The notes under the pieces: generated by a model
Told to the model about the DNA's origin: nothing
The model's input: only the letters and a program-made list of their open reading frames with translations
Databases searched by the model: none
Assembly (NCBI GenBank): GCA_963834825.1
Contig: CAWICZ010000008.1
Span: 1 to 64,000, forward strand
DNA: 64,000 bases
From: JACDAN01 sp963834825
Lineage (GTDB): Bacteria > Actinomycetota > Thermoleophilia > Gaiellales > Gaiellaceae
Direction: 5' to 3'
Part shown: piece by piece, positions 1 to 8,229 of the stretch
How positions within the stretch are numbered: the stretch's first letter is position 1
Layout of the letters: each line of letters opens with the position of its first letter
Position numbers and translations under genes: made by a program

Positions 1-13
1 TCGCACGCGCCGA

Positions 14-1207
14 TCAACGCAATGACCTGAAAGCCGCCCCCACCTCGGTTGAGAAGAGCTCCGGCTCTTCCCACGCGGCGAAGTGGCCGCCCCGGTCGAC
101 TTCGTTGAAGTAGATGACGTTCGGGTACGACTTCTCGACCCAGCTGCGCGGAGTCCGCCAGATCTCGCCGGGGAACGTCGTGAAGCCGACCGGGATCGGC
201 GGCGGCGGCAGCGGTTGGCGGCCCGCGGCCGGCGCGTCCGGGCCGTAGGCCTCCCAGTACGACCGGGCCGCGGAGGCGCCGGTGCCGGTCAGCCAGTATG
301 CCGTGATGTTGTCCAGGACGTTGTCCCGGGTGAGGTTGCCCGAGGGGTGCCCGTCGACGAAGGCGCGGGCGATCTTGTAGTAGGCGTCGGTGTCGTGGTC
401 GATCATCCAGGCGGCCAGGGCGACGGGGGAGTCGAGCAGGGCGTAGCCGATCGTCTGCGGGCGAGTGGCCATCTCGATGTAGTAGCCGTTTCCGGACTGC
501 TGGAACGTGGCGATCTGGGCGGCCGCGGCGCGTTCCTCGTCGGTGTCGGTCGGCATGGTGCCGCTCAGCGCCGGCACGAGCAGGTTCGTGTGGATGCCGA
601 TCAGCCCCTCGGGTGCCTGGCGGCCCATCACGTCGGTGACGCCGGCGCCCACGTCGCCGCCCTGGGCCACGTAGCGGGTGTAGCCGAGGCGGCGCATGAG
701 CTCGGCCCAGGCCCGTGCGGTCCGGCCCAGGTCCCAGCCGACCTCGACCGGCTCGCCCGAGAAGCCGTACCCGGGCAGGGAGGGCAGCACGAGGTGGAAG
801 GCATCCTCGGCGCTGCCGCCGTGCGCGGTGGGGTCCGTCAGCGGGCCGACGGAGTCGATCATCTCCACGACGGAGCCGGGCCAGCCGTGGGTCATGATCA
901 GCGGTAGCGCGTTCTCGTGCGACGATTTGACGTGGATGAAGTGGATGTCCACGCCGTCGATCTCGGTCGTGAACTGGGGCAAGGCGTTGAGCTTCACCTC
1001 GGCCTTGCGCCAGTCGTAGTCGGTCTCCCAGTAGCGCGCGAGCTCCTGAATCGTCGCCAACTGCACGCCCTGCGACCGATCTGCGACCAGCTCCCCGGAG
1101 GGCAGGCGCGTCGCGGCGATCCGGCGGCGCAGCTCGGCGAGCTTCTCTTCGGGAGTCTCGACGTGGAAGGGACGGATGTCGGTGGCGGTCTGGGCGGTGG
1201 TGCTCAT
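14..1207 (-). CDS. Epoxide hydrolase with EHN N-terminal domain
   Basis: Alpha/beta-hydrolase of the microsomal-type epoxide hydrolase family, expected to open epoxides to diols in the cytoplasm. The first ~110 residues match the EHN (epoxide hydrolase N-terminal) domain, followed by the oxyanion motif HGWPGS, the nucleophile-elbow QGGDVG with the Asp nucleophile, and a C-terminal GGHFAAWEEPE carrying the catalytic His. Its 397 residues are normal for the family. The ATG at 1207 is preferred over an adjacent GTG at 1210 because GGAGG lies 5 nt upstream of the ATG. It is followed on the same strand by, and downstream of, another epoxide-hydrolase-like gene, so the two may be co-transcribed. 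The true substrate is unknown. Confidence 0.9.
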   Translation of the reverse strand: MSTTAQTATDIRPFHVETPEEKLAELRRRIAATRLPSGELVADRSQGVQLATIQELARYWETDYDWRKAEVKLNALPQFTTEIDGVDIHFIHVKSSHENALPLIMTHGWPGSVVEMIDSVGPLTDPTAHGGSAEDAFHLVLPSLPGYGFSGEPVEVGWDLGRTARAWAELMRRLGYTRYVAQGGDVGAGVTDVMGRQAPEGLIGIHTNLLVPALSGTMPTDTDEERAAAAQIATFQQSGNGYYIEMATRPQTIGYALLDSPVALAAWMIDHDTDAYYKIARAFVDGHPSGNLTRDNVLDNITAYWLTGTGASAARSYWEAYGPDAPAAGRQPLPPPPIPVGFTTFPGEIWRTPRSWVEKSYPNVIYFNEVDRGGHFAAWEEPELFSTEVGAAFRSLR

Positions 1208-1249
1208 CACGACCTCCGTGGTTGGTAGGGGCGTCCACGCATTTAGGGC

Positions 1250-2137
1250 CTATGCGGCGGCGAAGAAGTCGATAAGCAGTTGGTTGACGCGTTCAGCCTC
1301 GTCGTGATGCACCCAGTGCGACGCGTCGGCCAGGCGCTCCACGCGGTCGAGGTTCGGTACGTCGTCGCGGTCGGGCTCGGCGAGGTCCGAGCCGAGGTAG
1401 GAATCGCGCTCCCCCCAGATGACCAGTGTCGGCGCCGAAATCGGGCGAAGCTTTGCTGCGGCTTCCTTCTGGGACTGTCTTACCGAGGCGCGGTAGTAGT
1501 TGATCATCGCGGCCGATGCCCCTGGCTGCGACCACGCCTCGACGTAGCGTTCGATTTCCTGGTCGGTGTAAGGCGGGTTCGCGTCTTCCAGGAAGTGCCG
1601 ATAGAAGTGCCAGTCTCTTAGGTGCACCACTTCCTCGGGTAGGCCCGGGAGCGCAAAGAAGAAGAAGTACCAGGACTTCCGGAGCTGGTTCGGGTGGTGC
1701 AGTCCCTGGGAGAGCTGCCGCGGATGAGCGGCGTTGAGGATGGCGAGTCGGTCGACCACCTCGGGGTGGTTCATCGCGGTGGTCCAGGCGATGGATCCGC
1801 CCCAGTCGTGCCCTACCAACAGCGCCGACTCCGCACCGAGTTTTCCGATGAGGCCGCGGATGTCGGCGGCGAGCAGGTCGACGGCGTAGTCCTCGAAGCC
1901 CTCTGGCTTCGACGACAGGTTGTAGCCACGCGTATCGGGCGCGACGACGCGAAAACCCGCCGCCGCGAGCGGCTCGATCTGGAGCCGCCAACCGAACCAG
2001 AACTCCGGGAAGCCGTGCAGCAGAACGATCAGCGGCCCGTCACCGGCCTCGACGTAATGCAACTTCACATCGCCGACTTCGGCGTAACCCTCCCGAAGCT
2101 CGATCCCGACGTCAGGGAGCATGCTGGTGGTGGTCAT
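1250..2137 (-). CDS. Alpha/beta hydrolase, soluble epoxide hydrolase-like
   Basis: A 295-residue alpha/beta hydrolase resembling soluble epoxide hydrolases and haloalkane dehalogenases. Visible motifs are HGFPEFW (residues 41-47, oxyanion hole), GHDWGGS with nucleophile Asp at about 111, and DASHWVHHDE near 274 with the catalytic His. An Asp rather than Ser nucleophile points to epoxide or haloalkane hydrolysis rather than esterase activity. GGAGG sits 6 nt before the ATG. It lies directly upstream of the EHN-type epoxide hydrolase on the same strand with a 42-bp gap, so a two-gene epoxide-detoxifying operon is plausible. The substrate cannot be inferred. Confidence 0.88.
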   Translation of the reverse strand: MTTTSMLPDVGIELREGYAEVGDVKLHYVEAGDGPLIVLLHGFPEFWFGWRLQIEPLAAAGFRVVAPDTRGYNLSSKPEGFEDYAVDLLAADIRGLIGKLGAESALLVGHDWGGSIAWTTAMNHPEVVDRLAILNAAHPRQLSQGLHHPNQLRKSWYFFFFALPGLPEEVVHLRDWHFYRHFLEDANPPYTDQEIERYVEAWSQPGASAAMINYYRASVRQSQKEAAAKLRPISAPTLVIWGERDSYLGSDLAEPDRDDVPNLDRVERLADASHWVHHDEAERVNQLLIDFFAAA

Positions 2138-2254
2138 GAGGACCTCCGTGGGTAGGGGACTTGGGCGCGAGACTACGCCTGGCGGTCTGGATACGCAACA
2201 AGGTCAAAGTGCGCTGCGGCATTCCGTCCGAACGCCGCAGCGCACCCACGAGAA

Positions 2255-2806
2255 CTACGGCCGTTCAGCCCACGGCAGCTCGTCCCAGCGTGCTGGACGC
2301 CGAACCTGCCAGGTCCCTCGGCGCTCAGGTCCCGCGCCGTAGCGGAGCGCGACCTCGGATCGCGGGGACACGCGCTCAAAATCGTCGCGGCGGTTTCCCG
2401 TCGCGAGGATCACGCATGGCCCTGTTTCCTTGGCGACGAACGTATGCGCGGTCATCGGCGGGCAATGCACGAAGTCCCATGCCCGCAGGTGCCGTTCCTG
2501 GTCTTCGATGATGAGCACGCACTCGCCCATCAAGATGAGGAAGTCCTCTTGGACCGACTCGGCGTGGTAGCCAGTTGCTGGTTGTCCCGGCGGCACGACG
2601 CGGATCGTGAACCCGGCATGCGGCTTCTCGTACGCCGTCAGATCGGGCCGACCCTTCAGCACGAATTCGTCGGACTCGAAGATGCAGACGCCGCCGTAGT
2701 AGTCGTTGTTGGTCCACGCGGCGTCGGCCGTGTTGACGACGAACCATCCGGGAGTGACTGGTGCGAGCCCCGACGCGACACGTTCAAGGTGGGCTTCAGT
2801 GACCAC
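2255..2806 (-). CDS. Cupin-domain protein (paralogue family A)
   Basis: A 183-residue single-domain cupin. The core includes GYHAESVQEDFLIL (first cupin motif, with His and Glu ligands) and HCPPMTAHTF (second motif, metal His), with LIIEDQERHLRAWDFVHC between them. It is clearly paralogous to the genes at 17338-17892 (+) and 25200-25758 (-): all share the opening 'G.GWFVxNxxxAxW' and the '(W/A)DFVHCPP' signature. GTG is the start, with a strong AAGGAGG four bases upstream. Small cupins of this kind are usually metal-binding isomerases, dioxygenases or sugar-binding proteins; no specific reaction can be assigned. Confidence 0.82.
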   Translation of the reverse strand: MVTEAHLERVASGLAPVTPGWFVVNTADAAWTNNDYYGGVCIFESDEFVLKGRPDLTAYEKPHAGFTIRVVPPGQPATGYHAESVQEDFLILMGECVLIIEDQERHLRAWDFVHCPPMTAHTFVAKETGPCVILATGNRRDDFERVSPRSEVALRYGAGPERRGTWQVRRPARWDELPWAERP

Positions 2807-3021
2807 GTTTCCTCCTTAGTTGATCTCCTCGCCGGCCACCCGGCGGACATCACCGACGACGGCCGGTGCGTGTCAGGCAGCCCACGTCAGCTCGCACAGA
2901 TGTGCGGCCAAAGGCCATACAGGCGGGATCAACTACGCCGGAAACGCCACAGCAGCGAGTCTAGCCCACTCCTTGAATGATCTCACCGCGCCGTGAAAAG
3001 TTGTCTGATCTCAGGCGTCGG

Positions 3022-3051
3022 GTGACATTCGCGAACACTGGCCCAGGCGAG
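3022..3051 (-). repeat. Dispersed intergenic repeat, module 1
   Basis: Reverse-orientation copy of the window's dispersed repeat. Reading the plus strand it runs GACATTCGCGAACACTGGCC and then CAGGCGAG. It lies just before the AlkZ-like gene; if that gene started at the upstream ATG (2977), the repeat would be translated, which is one reason to prefer the ATG at 3082. Confidence 0.7.
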
Positions 3052-3081
3052 ACGGCCGAGGCTTGCCTAGGGTCCCGGAGC

Positions 3082-4110
3082 ATGGCGGGTTCGGTGGAAT
3101 CGCGACTCAGGGTCACGCGTCAGCAGATCCTGGCGTTCCGAAGACGAGTCGGCGCGCTCGACGAGCGAATGCCAATGGGCTCGCAGTCGCTACGGCGGGC
3201 GGCGTGGGCCGGCCTGCAGGACAGCATGCCGAGAGCCGCGCTCCTCTCGTTGCACGCGCGCGTAGACGGGGTCGAGCCGTCGACGTGGAAGGATCGGTCG
3301 CTCGCCCAGCTCTGGGGCCCTCGTTACAACACCTATGTCGTCGCGAAGCGCGACTTCGCGCTGTTCTCGCTCGGGAGGCTTCCCGACAACGCCAAAAGCC
3401 GGCTTCGGGCCGAGCGCATGGCTGAGCGGTTGCACGCCCACCTCGACGGCACGCGGATGACGGACCGCGAGGTTGGGCGCGGAATCGGCGTTGGCAACGC
3501 GATGAGGTACGCCGCGACGACGGGCACGGTCGCGATCCGCTGGGATGGCGCGCGTGCGCCGACCGTTTGGACGGTCGTCGCTGCGGAGATCGAGCCTGCC
3601 GAGGCGTGTCGCGAGCTCGCTCGACGCTACATCCACATTTTCGGGCCCGCGACGGCTGGGGGGTTCGCCCGCTGGGCAGGGATCTCCCGGCGGTCGGCGA
3701 CGGAGGCATTCTCATCCCTCGAGGCATCGCTGCTGCCGGTTCGATCGCCACTTGGCGACGAATGGCTGCTCGCAGAAGACGAGCAGGCGATTCGCGCCGG
3801 CGAGACGGTCGCCGCGCCGGCGCGCCTGCTGCCCAGCGGCGATGCCTACTTTCTGCTCGACCGAGCAGAGCGAGAGCTACTCGTTCCGCGCGAGGATCAG
3901 CGGCAACGCCTCTGGACGCCCCGCGTGTGGCCGGGCGCGCTCCTCGTCAAAGGCGAGATCCGCGGAACCTGGAGGCGGGCGCACCACACCGTACGGATCG
4001 ACGCCTGGGCACGTCTCCCGCGTGGAACGCGCGACGCGATCGAGGCCGAGGCCAACGCCCTGCCGCTTCCGGGCGTCGACCGACCAATCGACGTGGTTTG
4101 GACCACCTAA
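3082..4110 (+). CDS. AlkZ/YcaQ-like winged-helix DNA-binding protein (HTH_42 family)
   Basis: A 342-residue protein of the HTH_42 (AlkZ/YcaQ) family, whose studied members are DNA glycosylases removing alkylated or crosslinked bases. Family landmarks are an early GLQDSMPRAAL helix, LWGPRYNTYVV, a central winged-helix stretch (AGGFARWAGISRRSATEAF) and a C-terminal WPGALLVKGEIRGTW strand. Characterised AlkZ and AlkX enzymes carry catalytic Q-x-Q or Q-x-D where this protein reads Gln46-Asp-Ser48, so glycosylase activity is uncertain. ATG 3082 is chosen although it has only a weak GGAG close upstream; an in-frame ATG at 2977 would add 35 residues encoded by the dispersed repeat. It stands alone between two genes of opposite strand. 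Confidence 0.75.
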   Translation: MAGSVESRLRVTRQQILAFRRRVGALDERMPMGSQSLRRAAWAGLQDSMPRAALLSLHARVDGVEPSTWKDRSLAQLWGPRYNTYVVAKRDFALFSLGRLPDNAKSRLRAERMAERLHAHLDGTRMTDREVGRGIGVGNAMRYAATTGTVAIRWDGARAPTVWTVVAAEIEPAEACRELARRYIHIFGPATAGGFARWAGISRRSATEAFSSLEASLLPVRSPLGDEWLLAEDEQAIRAGETVAAPARLLPSGDAYFLLDRAERELLVPREDQRQRLWTPRVWPGALLVKGEIRGTWRRAHHTVRIDAWARLPRGTRDAIEAEANALPLPGVDRPIDVVWTT

Positions 4111-4137
4111 GCAGCGCCTCCCTCGAGACCTACGCGC

Positions 4138-4776
4138 TCAGCGAAGAGCCTCCTCGAACCGCGGGTCGTCGCGTACGGCGGCGAAGTCGTCGTCTCTCCG
4201 CGCGTCCTCGCGGAACCGGGGGAGCAGCTCGACGGACCGTCGGAGGTGGGCGAACGTCTCGTCGCCGGTGTCGCCCGCGCGCGTTGCGAAGCACGCGTAG
4301 TTGTAATGCAAGCCCGCGTGGTCCGGCATGCGCTCGAGGCCACCGCGGACCGCTTCGAGCGCGTCGGCGTACCGCTGTTCGCCGTAGGCCGTCATGGACT
4401 CGCTGTGGAACGGCCACGCCTCACCCCAGAGGATCCCCTCGTACGCCTTGCCGGGTGTGGCGCCGACAGCGAGGACGGTTCCGTCCCCGGTCGCCTTCCG
4501 CCGCGACTCCGGCCCGACGAACACGAGTGTTCCTGGCGGCGCGTCGACCGTCACGCCGTCGACCTCGAAGATCGCCTTCCCGTCGAGCACGATGTACAGC
4601 TCCTCCTGGCCCGACCCGGCCTCGTCGTGCTCATTGATCAGCGTGCCGTCTTCGCCGGGCGTGTAGGCGTTGACTCCGAATGCGTGGATCCCGAGGTGCT
4701 CGCGCACCGGAATGTCTCTGCCGCGCCGCTCGATGTCGTCGAGGTGCGCGACCTGCCAGTTCGGGTTGTCGTTCAT
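4138..4776 (-). CDS. Cupin plus short TPR-like tail
   Basis: A 212-residue protein with an N-terminal cupin (roughly 15-115: FGVNAY, HDEAGSGQEELYIVLDG, DAPPGTLVFVGP) and a C-terminal helical tail with one tetratricopeptide-like repeat (YGEQRYADALEAVRGGLE, then ACFATRAGDTGDETFAHLRRSVEL). This cupin subfamily differs from the three family-A paralogues in the window. The decayed gene at 34365 is its closest relative here. GGAGGT precedes the ATG at good spacing. A regulatory or sugar/metal-binding role is possible; no reaction is assigned. Confidence 0.8.
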   Translation of the reverse strand: MNDNPNWQVAHLDDIERRGRDIPVREHLGIHAFGVNAYTPGEDGTLINEHDEAGSGQEELYIVLDGKAIFEVDGVTVDAPPGTLVFVGPESRRKATGDGTVLAVGATPGKAYEGILWGEAWPFHSESMTAYGEQRYADALEAVRGGLERMPDHAGLHYNYACFATRAGDTGDETFAHLRRSVELLPRFREDARRDDDFAAVRDDPRFEEALR

Positions 4777-5122
4777 CCGATCACCTCCATATTGCGGGGG
4801 TCATGGGGAATCGTCGATCGTAACCGCCGTCAACCGGCTCGCCTGATCGGGCGACAGCGCGCGGCCCGGTTAGGGGACGGTCGGCTGAGGTTGCGGCACT
4901 GATGCACCCGATTTCGTGATGTCGAGGGTTGCACACCTGGCGCGGACTGTTCTGCCCGCTTGATCCTTCCTACTCAGCGCGGTAGGCCCGACGAGCGATG
5001 TCAGCTTCGTATTCCAGATCCTCAGGCTCGATTCGGCCGGACGGACTCTGCTGCGACCGATGAGCTCCGCGCCTCGGTGCGGTCATAACGAGATAGACGA
5101 CCACGAGAGAAGGGACGAACCC
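4777..5122. other. 346-bp intergenic stretch with repeat and duplicated leader
   Basis: No gene is seen between the divergent cupin and DHFR-like genes. The stretch holds a diverged repeat copy (about 4920-4979, ending in module 2 on the minus strand) and the leader (from 5069) that is duplicated 720 bp downstream. Promoters for both flanking genes presumably lie here, but no convincing -35/-10 pair was found. Confidence 0.6.
4949..4979 (-). repeat. Dispersed repeat, module 2
   Basis: On the minus strand this reads GCTGAGTAGGAAGGATCAAG followed by CGGGCAGAAC. It matches module 2 at 27331, 32760, 34182 and 35259. The adjoining GCACACCTGGCGCGG (about 4930) looks like a worn module 1 on the same strand. 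Confidence 0.6.
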
Positions 5123-5165
5123 ATGAAACTGACCACCATGACGCAAGTCACCGTCGATGGAGTGA
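5069..5165 (+). repeat. Leader duplication, copy 1
   Basis: The sequence from 5069 to about 5165 covers the 5' untranslated region, ribosome-binding site and first codons of the DHFR-like gene. It recurs at 5789-5885, exactly 720 bp downstream, without indels and with about 13 mismatches by eye. Shared landmarks are GCCTCGGTGCGGTC, CCACGAGAGA and ACGAACCCATGAAACTGAC. Confidence 0.85.
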
Positions 5166-5776
5166 TGCAGGGAAACGGCGCCGCGTCGGATGAGGACCGC
5201 AGGAACGGATTCGAGCGCGGCGGATGGGCCATGGGGGTGTTCGACAACGAGACCATGACGTTCATCAACCAGACCTACCAGCGCGCCGACGCGTTCCTGT
5301 TCGGCCGGCGCACCTACGAGCTGTTCGCCGGCTATTGGGGCGCAGAGGAGCGGGCTCGCGCCGCGGCGGAAGACCCGGGCAACCACCCGATTGCAGCTGC
5401 CTTGAACACGAAGCCCAAGTTCCTCGCATCGACCACGCTCACCGAACCGCGCTGGGCGAACACGACCCACCTCTCCGGTGACCTCGCGGCTGCCATCGGC
5501 GAGCTGAAAGCCAAGCCGGCGGGTGAGCTGCAGGTGCACGGCAGCGCTGCCTTGATCCGCTGGCTGCTCGAAAACGACCTCGTCGACGAAATCAGCCTGC
5601 TCATCGTCCCCGTCGTCCTCGGCCAGGGCACGCGGCTGTTCCCCGACGCCGGCCCGGACATTGCGCTAGATCTGGTCGACTCGCGAACCGACTCGAAGGG
5701 CGTAACCATCCAGGTCTACCGGCCCACCGGACGCCCGCAGTATGCACCCGCCACCGCCGACCACGACGACGAATGA
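5123..5776 (+). CDS. Dihydrofolate reductase family protein (RibD C-terminal type)
   Basis: A 217-residue member of the DHFR/RibD-C-like family, typically NADPH-dependent reductases of unknown substrate. Motifs include TMTQVTVDGVMQG at the N-terminus, FLFGRRTYELFAGYW, and the RibD-like ending LVDEISLLIVPVVLGQGTRLFP. The ATG at 5123 is supported by AGAAGGGA upstream. It belongs to the same subfamily as the gene at 54220 ('DGVMQGxG', 'GRxTYExFAGxW'). The gene following it is a second, less similar DHFR-like gene, with a copied leader between them. Confidence 0.88.
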   Translation: MKLTTMTQVTVDGVMQGNGAASDEDRRNGFERGGWAMGVFDNETMTFINQTYQRADAFLFGRRTYELFAGYWGAEERARAAAEDPGNHPIAAALNTKPKFLASTTLTEPRWANTTHLSGDLAAAIGELKAKPAGELQVHGSAALIRWLLENDLVDEISLLIVPVVLGQGTRLFPDAGPDIALDLVDSRTDSKGVTIQVYRPTGRPQYAPATADHDDE

Positions 5777-5788
5777 CCCCGCGGCCGC

Positions 5789-5885
5789 GCGCCTCGGTGC
5801 GGTCGTAACGAGAAAGGTCACCACGAGAGAAAGGACGAACCCATGAAACTGACGACGACGACGCTCGTCTCCGTCGCTGGAGCTG
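5789..5885 (+). repeat. Leader duplication, copy 2
   Basis: Copy of 5069-5165, lying between the two DHFR-like genes. It retains the ribosome-binding site and the start codons MKLTTTT of a DHFR-like gene, but the rest of that gene is absent. Confidence 0.85.
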
Positions 5886-5893
5886 CACCATGA
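5843..5893 (+). pseudogene. Truncated DHFR-like start, possible 16-codon leader ORF
   Basis: ATG at 5843 opens a 16-residue ORF, MKLTTTTLVSVAGAAP, whose first residues match the start of the DHFR-like gene at 5123 (MKLTTMTQVTVDG). It stops at TGA 5891-5893, overlapping the ATG of the next gene at 5890 in an ATGA junction. It is best read as the remnant of a duplicated DHFR-like gene. It keeps a good ribosome-binding site (AGAAAGGA), so it could now serve as a translationally coupled leader for the downstream gene. Confidence 0.6.
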
Positions 5894-6489
5894 GCAAGGT
5901 GGTCGCACTCATGTCGATGTCTCTCGACGGGTACGTCGCCGACGCGAACGACGGGGTCGCCGAAGTTTTCGACTGGTACTTCTCGGGCGACGTCGAGGTC
6001 CCCACAGCGAGCGGGACCTCGGGCATGACGTTCCACGTCTCGGCGCCAAGCGCCGAGCACCTGAGGGGCTTGACGGCTGAGGTCGGCGCCATGCTCACCG
6101 GTCGGCGCACGTTCGAGCGCGCCGACGGCTGGGGCGGCCAGCACCCGTGGGATGTGCCCGCTTTCGTCGTCACCCACCACGTGCCCGACGGCTGGCCACG
6201 GCCCGGCTCGACAGTCCAGTTCGTCACCGACGGCATCGAAAGCGCCGTTGCTCGAGCGAAATCGGCTGCCGACCCGAAATCCGTGGGAGTGCACGGCGCC
6301 CAAACGATCCAGCAGCTCCTGAACGCCGGGCTGCTCGACGAGATCCACATCGATCTGGCTGCCGTGTTGCTAGGCGCAGGAGTGCGGCTGTTCGACCACC
6401 TCGCGAACACACCGGCCGTCCTCGGGAATCCGACAGTCGTCACCGGCGTGGGTGTCACGCATCTGCGCTATCCCGTGCACACGTCGTAG
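5890..6489 (+). CDS. Dihydrofolate reductase family protein
   Basis: A 199-residue RibD-C/DHFR-like reductase: MSKVVALMSMSLDGYVADANDG at the start (split here as MSMSLDGYVA), MLTGRRTFERADGWGG in the middle, and LLDEIHIDLAAVLLGAGVRLF near the end. It has no ribosome-binding site of its own at normal spacing; the ATG overlaps the stop of the small leader remnant, so translation probably depends on coupling to it. It belongs to a different subfamily from the genes at 5123 and 54220. The substrate is unknown. Confidence 0.86.
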   Translation: MSKVVALMSMSLDGYVADANDGVAEVFDWYFSGDVEVPTASGTSGMTFHVSAPSAEHLRGLTAEVGAMLTGRRTFERADGWGGQHPWDVPAFVVTHHVPDGWPRPGSTVQFVTDGIESAVARAKSAADPKSVGVHGAQTIQQLLNAGLLDEIHIDLAAVLLGAGVRLFDHLANTPAVLGNPTVVTGVGVTHLRYPVHTS

Positions 6490-6546
6490 ACCTGCTCGGA
6501 ACCACATGCTCGGCTACTACGCTCGTCCAGCCGAGGGCAGTTGGGG

Positions 6547-7035
6547 TCATGCATCGAGTCGGAGCACGACCTCGTCCGTTTCCTCGTTGCGCCCATGAGC
6601 GAACCCGCGCCCCTCGCCCACGATCAGGAAACCGCACTTCGTCAACACACGAATCGACGCGGCGTTGTCGCTCGCAGCGCGAGCGTAAAGCGGACGGGTC
6701 GCCTCCAGCTGCAAGAACTCTTGTAGGGCACGCGTGGCAATGCCGCGGCCCCAATCCTCACGGCCGATCCAATAGGTGACCTCGCGCTGACCCTCCAAGT
6801 CGAAGCTCGCAATGTGACCCACAACTCGACCGTCGATCTCGACGACCCTGTTCGTCGTCGAGCCGTCGCTCCTCAGCCGCGCCCACCGTCGCTCGAAGCT
6901 CGTTCGATCATCGGCCTCCGGCGAAGTGAACGCGGCCATCCGAATAGCGTCGCGATCGCTCGAGTGCTCGAACAGCACGCCGAGATCACGATCTTCGATC
7001 TCGCGAAGGACAAGCTGTCCCGAGCCCTCCCGCAC
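6547..7035 (-). CDS. GNAT-family N-acetyltransferase (RimJ/RimL-like)
   Basis: A 162-residue acetyltransferase. It shows LVLREIEDRDL at the start, VVGHIASFDLEGQREVTYWIG in the core, the acetyl-CoA pyrophosphate loop EDWGRGIATRAL, and the closing ARAASDNAASIRVLTKCGF motif typical of RimJ/RimL-like enzymes. The start is GTG at 7035. It converges with the DHFR-like gene across a 57-bp gap. The acceptor is not predictable. Confidence 0.85.
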   Translation of the reverse strand: MREGSGQLVLREIEDRDLGVLFEHSSDRDAIRMAAFTSPEADDRTSFERRWARLRSDGSTTNRVVEIDGRVVGHIASFDLEGQREVTYWIGREDWGRGIATRALQEFLQLEATRPLYARAASDNAASIRVLTKCGFLIVGEGRGFAHGRNEETDEVVLRLDA

Positions 7036-7166
7036 GGCCGGTAACGCTAGCTGCCGTCACAACTACAGAGCCGCGTTTACCCCCCGACCGTGATCAGGCG
7101 ACAGTACGCTCGCCGTGGCCACCTCGTCATCCCTTGTCGCATCAGAACGGGGGTGATGAGTCTCGC

Positions 7167-8096
7167 TCAGCCAACGCTGATCGCGAGCTTGCCGCGGACG
7201 GGTTCGGTGGCGAGGGCCTGGAGCGCGTCGGTGGCGCGGTCGAATTCGAAGGTGTCGTGGATTTGCACCTGCAGCGTGCCGTCGTCGAGCAGTGCTGCCA
7301 GGCGGCGGAGATTGTCTTCGCTCGGCCTCGCGATCACGTTGGTGCGGCCCGGCCCTTCTCCGGCTGCGCCGTTCGACGAGGCGACGCGCGCACCGTCCCT
7401 GAGCGCGCCGTCGAACGCTCCAGGCGCGTAGGAGACGAGATCAAGCAGCGCGTCGACGCCGTCAGGGTGGCGGTCGCGGACGGCGGCGACGACGTCGCCG
7501 TCACGTTCGAGGTGCTCGGTGACGCCGAGCTTGCGCAGGTAGTCGGCGTCCTCCGCGGGCGCCGGAGCGATGATCCTGGCACCGGCGCGGGCGGCGAGCT
7601 GGACGGCGAAGCTGCCGACGCCGCCGGTCGCGCCGACGATCAGGATCGTTTCTCCCTCGGAGAGCGCGAGCGCGTCGACGGCCGCGAGTGCGGCGATGCC
7701 AGCGAGTGGGGCAACGCCGGCCGCGGCGAGGTCGAGCGAGGCGGGTTTCGGCGCAACCTGCATCTCCGGGGTGAGTGCGACCAACTCGGCCCAGCTTCCC
7801 TCGTGGACGGTGGGATTTGCGTGCAAGACGAAGCCGAAGACCTCGTCGCCCACCGCATAACCCTCGACGTCCGCGCCGATTCCTTCAACGGTGCCCGCAT
7901 AGTCACGGCCGAGGACGACCGGAAAGTCGTGGTCGACCATTTCCCGCAGCATCCCCGCCGCGATCGCGTTGTCGACGGGGTTGACCGAGGACGCGCGCAC
8001 ACGCACAACCATGCCGCCAGCCGCGGCTGTCGGATCGGGCAGGTCGTCGCGCACGGCAGGAGCGGCGTCGAAGGCATCGAGGGTGACGGCTCTCAT
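7167..8096 (-). CDS. NADP-dependent quinone oxidoreductase-like (MDR superfamily)
   Basis: A 309-residue medium-chain dehydrogenase/reductase without structural zinc cysteines, like quinone oxidoreductase. Landmarks are MRAVTLDAFDAAP, SSVNPVDNAIAAG, GRDYAGTVEGIG, and the Rossmann loop ILIVGATGGVGSFAVQLA. ATG 8096 is chosen because TAAGGAG precedes it; the frame stays open upstream but without a credible start. It is likely to reduce quinones or activated alkenes with NADPH. Two relatives occur at 25782 and 51256. Confidence 0.88.
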   Translation of the reverse strand: MRAVTLDAFDAAPAVRDDLPDPTAAAGGMVVRVRASSVNPVDNAIAAGMLREMVDHDFPVVLGRDYAGTVEGIGADVEGYAVGDEVFGFVLHANPTVHEGSWAELVALTPEMQVAPKPASLDLAAAGVAPLAGIAALAAVDALALSEGETILIVGATGGVGSFAVQLAARAGARIIAPAPAEDADYLRKLGVTEHLERDGDVVAAVRDRHPDGVDALLDLVSYAPGAFDGALRDGARVASSNGAAGEGPGRTNVIARPSEDNLRRLAALLDDGTLQVQIHDTFEFDRATDALQALATEPVRGKLAISVG

Positions 8097-8229
8097 CAGG
8101 ATCTCCTTAGTTGACGGGCCAGGATATGCAGTCGCACCGAGGCTGGCGCTCAGGGTCATGCCGCGGAATGACGCAGGCGAGTGCCGCTGTTCACGCGGGC
8201 GTGCCCGGCCCGCCCAACGTCGGGGCGAC

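Noticed and set aside
8100..8229. Another copy of the dispersed repeat (GGTCATGCCGCGGAATGACG)
   Set aside because: Only short fragments match and the core CTGGGCCAG is absent.
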